Source of the DNA: Candidatus Delongbacteria bacterium
Lineage (GTDB): Bacteria > UBA4055
Direction of reading: 5' to 3'
NCBI GenBank assembly: GCA_022013635.1
Contig: JAKLPX010000175.1
Coordinates: 1-9,926, forward strand
Length of the DNA: 9,926 nt
Shown one piece after another: positions 6,438-9,926 of this stretch (the stretch's first letter is position 1; each line of letters opens with the position of its first letter). The translations under genes and the position numbers were made by a program. The notes below the pieces were generated by a model. It was not told the origin of the DNA, made no database searches, and worked only from the letters and a program-made list of their open reading frames with translations.

Positions 6438-7811
6438 ATGATAAGTAAAAAAATAAAAAATATTTTTCATGCCGTAAGAAAAGAAGCCCTTAAAAATAAA
6501 GTTCAGGCAACTTTATCTTATCACAGAGAAAAAAGCCACTTAATGCGTATTGGAAATAACTCGGTTTCGCTAAATACTTCAGAGGATTTGATAAGAATGG
6601 ATATTAAGGTCAATATCGGAAGAAAGCAGGGAACCCACACTCAAATGGGTGATATAACTTCTGAAACTTATGCAAAAAAAGCCCTTCATCTTGCGATCGA
6701 AAAAACAAAAAATTCTCTTGATCTTGATTTTGATCCTATTCCTGATGTAATTGAGGAAGATTTTGTTCAGAAAGAACAATATGATAAAAAGCTTGAGACA
6801 CTTGATCCTGCTTTTAAACAGACCGCTTATAAAAAGATCATTGATACTTTCGGTTCTGGTTATAATTTCTCCGGTTCATGGTCAAGCGGTAGTACCGAAA
6901 ACTTTTTCATAACTACCCAAAACGAAAATGAGGCATATCATTTATTAACTGATCAGAATTTCAGCATAGTTTTAAAGCATCCGAAGAAAATGTGGGAATT
7001 AACATCTACTCAGACGGGCTGGAGGAAATCAGATTTCAAAACAAACGGAACAATAAAGCTGTTCAAAGCATTAATTCCTGTTTATGAAAAGAAGGGAGGT
7101 TTTAAAGTTAAACCCGGAAAATACACTATAGTATTAGGTCCGACTGCAACTGCCGAAATTATGGAAATGGCTCTTTGGACAGGATTCTGGGGTAGAACTT
7201 GGGAAGAAAAAAGAGGATGGACAACAAACAAAAAACCCGGCGATAAAGTTTTAGGTTCAAATATCACGATTATTGATGATCCTGAGAATGAAAATACATT
7301 CAAGTTTAAGTTCGATATGAGCGGTAAAAAAAGAAAAGAGTTCCATATTTGTAAAAGCGGTATTCTTAAAAATCTAATGTACGATTCTCAAACTGCGGCT
7401 CTGTTTAAGAAAAAGCCGACGGGTCATAATATCGGCAGTATGAGCATGACTATGAAATCAGGCACAGGAAACAGTTCTTTTCTAAAAGAAATAAAAGACC
7501 TCGGCACTGTACTTTATATACCCGCTTTACATTATATCAATATTCCTAATCCCAGTGAAGGAATATTTACCGGAAGTTCAAGATTTAATGCCGTTTTGAT
7601 AAAGAAAGGTTTGATAGTCAGCCCGATATTCTCTACAAGGATCACAGATACATTTCAGAGTGTTTTCGGAAATGTAAAAACTATCTCGGAGGAATCTGTT
7701 TCCGTGAATTTGTCAAATACTTATGGAAGAAGAAGCCCCGTGGCTGTATCGGTTCCTTCTTACATGGTCACTGAGGGTATAAAAATAACTGATTGCGCGG
7801 ATTCATTCTAA
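6438..7811 (+). CDS. pmbA: PmbA/TldE-family subunit of the TldD/E peptidase
   Basis: This 457-residue protein begins two bases after the tldD stop. Its ribosome binding site (GGAGAAAGGA, 6420-6429) lies inside the end of tldD, indicating translational coupling. It shows the family pattern: an N-terminal region with VSLNTSEDLIRMDIKVNIG (43-61), a central YTIVLGPTATAEIMEM (229-244), and a C-terminal core with GHNIGSMSM (329-337) and HYINIPNPSEGIFTGSSRFN (365-384). There is no HExxxH, as expected for the non-catalytic TldE half, which shapes the substrate cavity of the heterodimer. It is cytosolic, with no signal peptide or membrane segment. Assignment as the TldE partner rests on both sequence and adjacency. 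It is weaker than tldD only because this half is more divergent in the family. Confidence 0.88.
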   Translation: MISKKIKNIFHAVRKEALKNKVQATLSYHREKSHLMRIGNNSVSLNTSEDLIRMDIKVNIGRKQGTHTQMGDITSETYAKKALHLAIEKTKNSLDLDFDPIPDVIEEDFVQKEQYDKKLETLDPAFKQTAYKKIIDTFGSGYNFSGSWSSGSTENFFITTQNENEAYHLLTDQNFSIVLKHPKKMWELTSTQTGWRKSDFKTNGTIKLFKALIPVYEKKGGFKVKPGKYTIVLGPTATAEIMEMALWTGFWGRTWEEKRGWTTNKKPGDKVLGSNITIIDDPENENTFKFKFDMSGKKRKEFHICKSGILKNLMYDSQTAALFKKKPTGHNIGSMSMTMKSGTGNSSFLKEIKDLGTVLYIPALHYINIPNPSEGIFTGSSRFNAVLIKKGLIVSPIFSTRITDTFQSVFGNVKTISEESVSVNLSNTYGRRSPVAVSVPSYMVTEGIKITDCADSF

Positions 7812-7815
7812 GACA

Positions 7816-7843
7816 TTAATGGCGGGTTTAAACCCGCCATTAA
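7816..7843. terminator. Perfect 28-base palindrome between convergent genes, probable bidirectional terminator
   Basis: A 14-base arm (TTAATGGCGGGTTT) is followed at once by its exact reverse complement. It starts five bases after the pmbA stop and ends two bases before the leuS stop codon on the other strand. The GC core gives a very stable hairpin with a TTAA-like loop. No T-tract follows on either strand, so it is not a textbook intrinsic terminator. It may stop transcription with other factors or protect both 3' ends. Confidence 0.65.
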
Positions 7844-7845
7844 CT

Positions 7846-9926
7846 TCACTTCACTACCAGATTAACCATCTTGCCTGATTTTGAATTTATTAAGATCGTT
7901 TTAATTACTGTTTTATCTTTTATAAAATAATTCGCCCTTTCATCTCCGAAAACTAACTCTTTCACTTGATTATCGCTGATGTCTATAGGTGCATCAATAT
8001 TCGATCTGACCTTACCGTTAACTTGAACTGTAATCACCTGTGTAGTTTTAATAAGCGCGTTTTCATCGGTTTCAGGCCACCTTTGATTAAATACTGTTTC
8101 TTTTTCTCCGATTGATTCCCAAAGTTCTTCTGCAATGTGCGGTGTGAAAGGAGCAATTAGTATAATAAATGTTTTAATCACTCCGTAATAAAATGGACGA
8201 TTGAATCTTTTTGCATCTCTGATATAATCCGTCATTTCATTGAATAATTCCATTAATCTCGCTATTGCCGTATTGAAATAGAAATCGTCAAGGTTTCGCG
8301 TAATTTCTTTAATCGTAAAATTCAAACGATAATTTAACTCAAAATCAACAATTTTTGATTCAGAATTTGTGCCTGCAGATAATAATGGCTCTTCCCTTAT
8401 CAAGCGCCATACTTTATTTAGGAATCTGTCAACGCCGCTGATACCTTCGTCCGACCAGTCTCCCCCGTCCCTGAAATTCGTCATGAACATTATATAAAGT
8501 CTGAAAACATCCGTGCCGTATTGACCGACAAAAACATCAGGCGAAACAATATTACCTTTTGTTTTAGACATTTTTGCGCCGTCTTTGGTTATCATCCCCT
8601 GATGCACAACTTTATGGAAAGGTTCTTCAACAGTTAAATATCCGAGATCATAAAGAGCTTTTGTTACAAACCTTGCATAAATAATATGACCGTTTACATG
8701 CTCTGTTCCACCGATGTAAGAGTCAACAGGCATCCACTTTGATATTTCATCTTTATCAAATGGTTTATCGTCCAGTTTAGGATTTATAAACCTTAAAAAA
8801 TACCAGCTTGAGCATACGAATGTATCCAGTGTCTCAGTATCTCTCTTTGCCGGGTTGCCGCATTTCGGGCAGGTAACATTTATATATGAATCAAGCTGAG
8901 CAAGCGGAGCTTTTCCTTTAGGTTTTATATCAATATTTTTATCAAGAGGCAACAGTATCGGAAGATCTTTTTCAGGTACTGTAACGATTCCGCAATCATC
9001 GCAATAAATTATCGGTATCGGTACTCCCCAATACCTTTGTCTTGAAACTGACCAATCCCGTAATTTATATGTTATATGTCTTTCGCCTAAGCCGTCTGCT
9101 TCAAGCTTATCAATTATTTTTGTAATTCCTTCTGTTGAATTCATGCCTGTAAATTCAGCAGAGTCGTACATTATTCCTTCTTCGGTGAAAGCATCGGTCA
9201 TTTCATCCGCCTTCAATATCTTGTCTTTTGGTTGGATGACGACTTTAATAGGTATGTTGAATTTTTTTGCAAATTCAAAATCTCTTGTATCATGGGCCGG
9301 AACAGCCATTACAGCTCCCGTACCGTAAGAAATAAGAACATAATCAGAAATCCAGATCGGGATTTTATCGCCGTTTACCGGATTTATTGCATATCCTCCT
9401 GTCCAAACTCCGGTTTTTTCTTTAACTGTGGATTGTCTGTCTATATCAGACAATGATTTAACTGATTCTAAATACTCATTGACTTTTTCTTTTTGTTCAG
9501 GCGTAGTTATCTTCTCAACCAAAGAATTTTCAGGAGCCAATATGCAATAAGTAACTCCATAAAGTGTATCAGGCCTGGTCGTAAAAATGTCAAATTTTTC
9601 TTTCGCATTAAAAACATTGAAAGTTACTAAAGCGCCTTCGGATTTTCCTATCCAGTGCGTCTGCATCAATCTTGTTTTTTCGGGATAATCGGTTTTATCA
9701 AGGTCATTTAATAATCTTTCGGCGTAAGCCGTAGTCCTAAAATACCAGCTTTTTAAAGGTTTTCTCTCTATCAAAGTGTCGCATCTTTCATGAGTTCCGT
9801 CAATGTGAACTTCAGAATTAGCTACAACAGTTGAACATTTAGGACAATAATTTACAATACCGTCGGATTTATAAGCTAATCCGTTATTGTATAGCGTAAT
9901 AAATAACCATTGCGTCCATTTATAAT
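7846..9926 (-). CDS. leuS: Leucyl-tRNA synthetase (N-terminus off window)
   Basis: The complement reads 692 residues plus a TGA stop (7848-7846), open at the right edge. The TTG at 9774 is an internal Leu codon, not a start. The first visible residues (KWTQWLF, then LYNNGLAY) align with about residue 130 of the E. coli enzyme, so the HIGH motif lies outside. In order, the protein shows a Zn-type CPKC (9835-9846) with a later HERC, the editing domain with TTRPDTLYG and GTGAVMAVPAHDTRD (the Asp of HDTRD is the conserved editing residue), and a second CDDC/CPKC zinc pair. Next come DTFVCSSWYFLR, the KMSKS loop as KMSKTKGN (8551-8574), the anticodon-binding helices, and a complete C-terminal domain ending in GKMVNLVVK. 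It charges tRNA-Leu in the cytosol and hydrolyses mischarged products. It is convergent with pmbA. Confidence 0.97.
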   Translation of the reverse strand, partial: YKWTQWLFITLYNNGLAYKSDGIVNYCPKCSTVVANSEVHIDGTHERCDTLIERKPLKSWYFRTTAYAERLLNDLDKTDYPEKTRLMQTHWIGKSEGALVTFNVFNAKEKFDIFTTRPDTLYGVTYCILAPENSLVEKITTPEQKEKVNEYLESVKSLSDIDRQSTVKEKTGVWTGGYAINPVNGDKIPIWISDYVLISYGTGAVMAVPAHDTRDFEFAKKFNIPIKVVIQPKDKILKADEMTDAFTEEGIMYDSAEFTGMNSTEGITKIIDKLEADGLGERHITYKLRDWSVSRQRYWGVPIPIIYCDDCGIVTVPEKDLPILLPLDKNIDIKPKGKAPLAQLDSYINVTCPKCGNPAKRDTETLDTFVCSSWYFLRFINPKLDDKPFDKDEISKWMPVDSYIGGTEHVNGHIIYARFVTKALYDLGYLTVEEPFHKVVHQGMITKDGAKMSKTKGNIVSPDVFVGQYGTDVFRLYIMFMTNFRDGGDWSDEGISGVDRFLNKVWRLIREEPLLSAGTNSESKIVDFELNYRLNFTIKEITRNLDDFYFNTAIARLMELFNEMTDYIRDAKRFNRPFYYGVIKTFIILIAPFTPHIAEELWESIGEKETVFNQRWPETDENALIKTTQVITVQVNGKVRSNIDAPIDISDNQVKELVFGDERANYFIKDKTVIKTILINSKSGKMVNLVVK

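Noticed and set aside
4957..7811. A toxin-antitoxin or full modified-peptide biosynthesis cluster around tldD/pmbA
   Set aside because: No toxin, modification enzyme or exporter is visible in the window; the pair is common in bacteria and archaea without such partners, so only the small ORF is kept as a hypothesis.
9143..9456. Two plus-strand open frames within leuS
   Set aside because: They are antisense to the conserved editing domain and carry no independent coding signal.
9772..9774. TTG 9774 as the leuS start
   Set aside because: The same frame continues to the window edge with well-conserved leucyl-tRNA synthetase sequence, including a CPKC zinc motif, so the gene is simply truncated by the window.

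Overview
The window is AT-rich (roughly 36-37 % GC by eye) bacterial chromosome, densely coding, with four protein-coding blocks. I see no mobile element, CRISPR array, tRNA or rRNA. The domain content suggests the FCB superphylum, perhaps a Cloacimonadota- or Delongbacteria-like lineage. The main clue is a secreted subtilase with a choice-of-anchor-J-like module and terminal fibronectin-type domains carrying a 'VYSSDDPYGTF' stretch. That placement is inference from remembered sequence styles and was not tested. Two intergenic regions carry sigma70-like promoters with an exact TATAAT box.

Layout, left to right. (1) Positions 1-1867, minus strand: a three-domain fusion of GNAT acetyltransferase, RimK-like N-terminal (RLAN) domain and ATP-grasp ligase, cut at its C-terminus by the window edge. 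(2) Positions 1868-2117: a divergent promoter region. (3) Positions 2118-4673, plus strand: an 851-residue secreted S8 (subtilisin-like) protease with intact catalytic residues, closed by a strong intrinsic terminator. (4) Positions 4674-7811, plus strand: a new transcription unit. It has a TTTACA-N17-TATAAT promoter, a possible 43-residue ORF with an internal 14-residue-period repeat, then tldD and pmbA/tldE two bases apart. (5) Positions 7816-7843: a perfect 28-base palindrome between convergent stop codons. (6) Positions 7846-9926, minus strand: leucyl-tRNA synthetase, missing about 130 N-terminal residues including the HIGH motif.

Functionally, the tldD-pmbA unit is the clearest two-gene system: a TldD/TldE metallopeptidase that in known cases trims unfolded or leader-bearing peptides. 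The most interesting open question is whether the small repeated ORF just upstream is a real peptide (possibly a substrate), an upstream regulatory ORF, or non-coding leader. The GNAT/RLAN/ATP-grasp fusion belongs to a class predicted to make amino-acid amide or peptide conjugates of unknown identity. The subtilase and leuS are transcriptionally separate from these and appear functionally unrelated.
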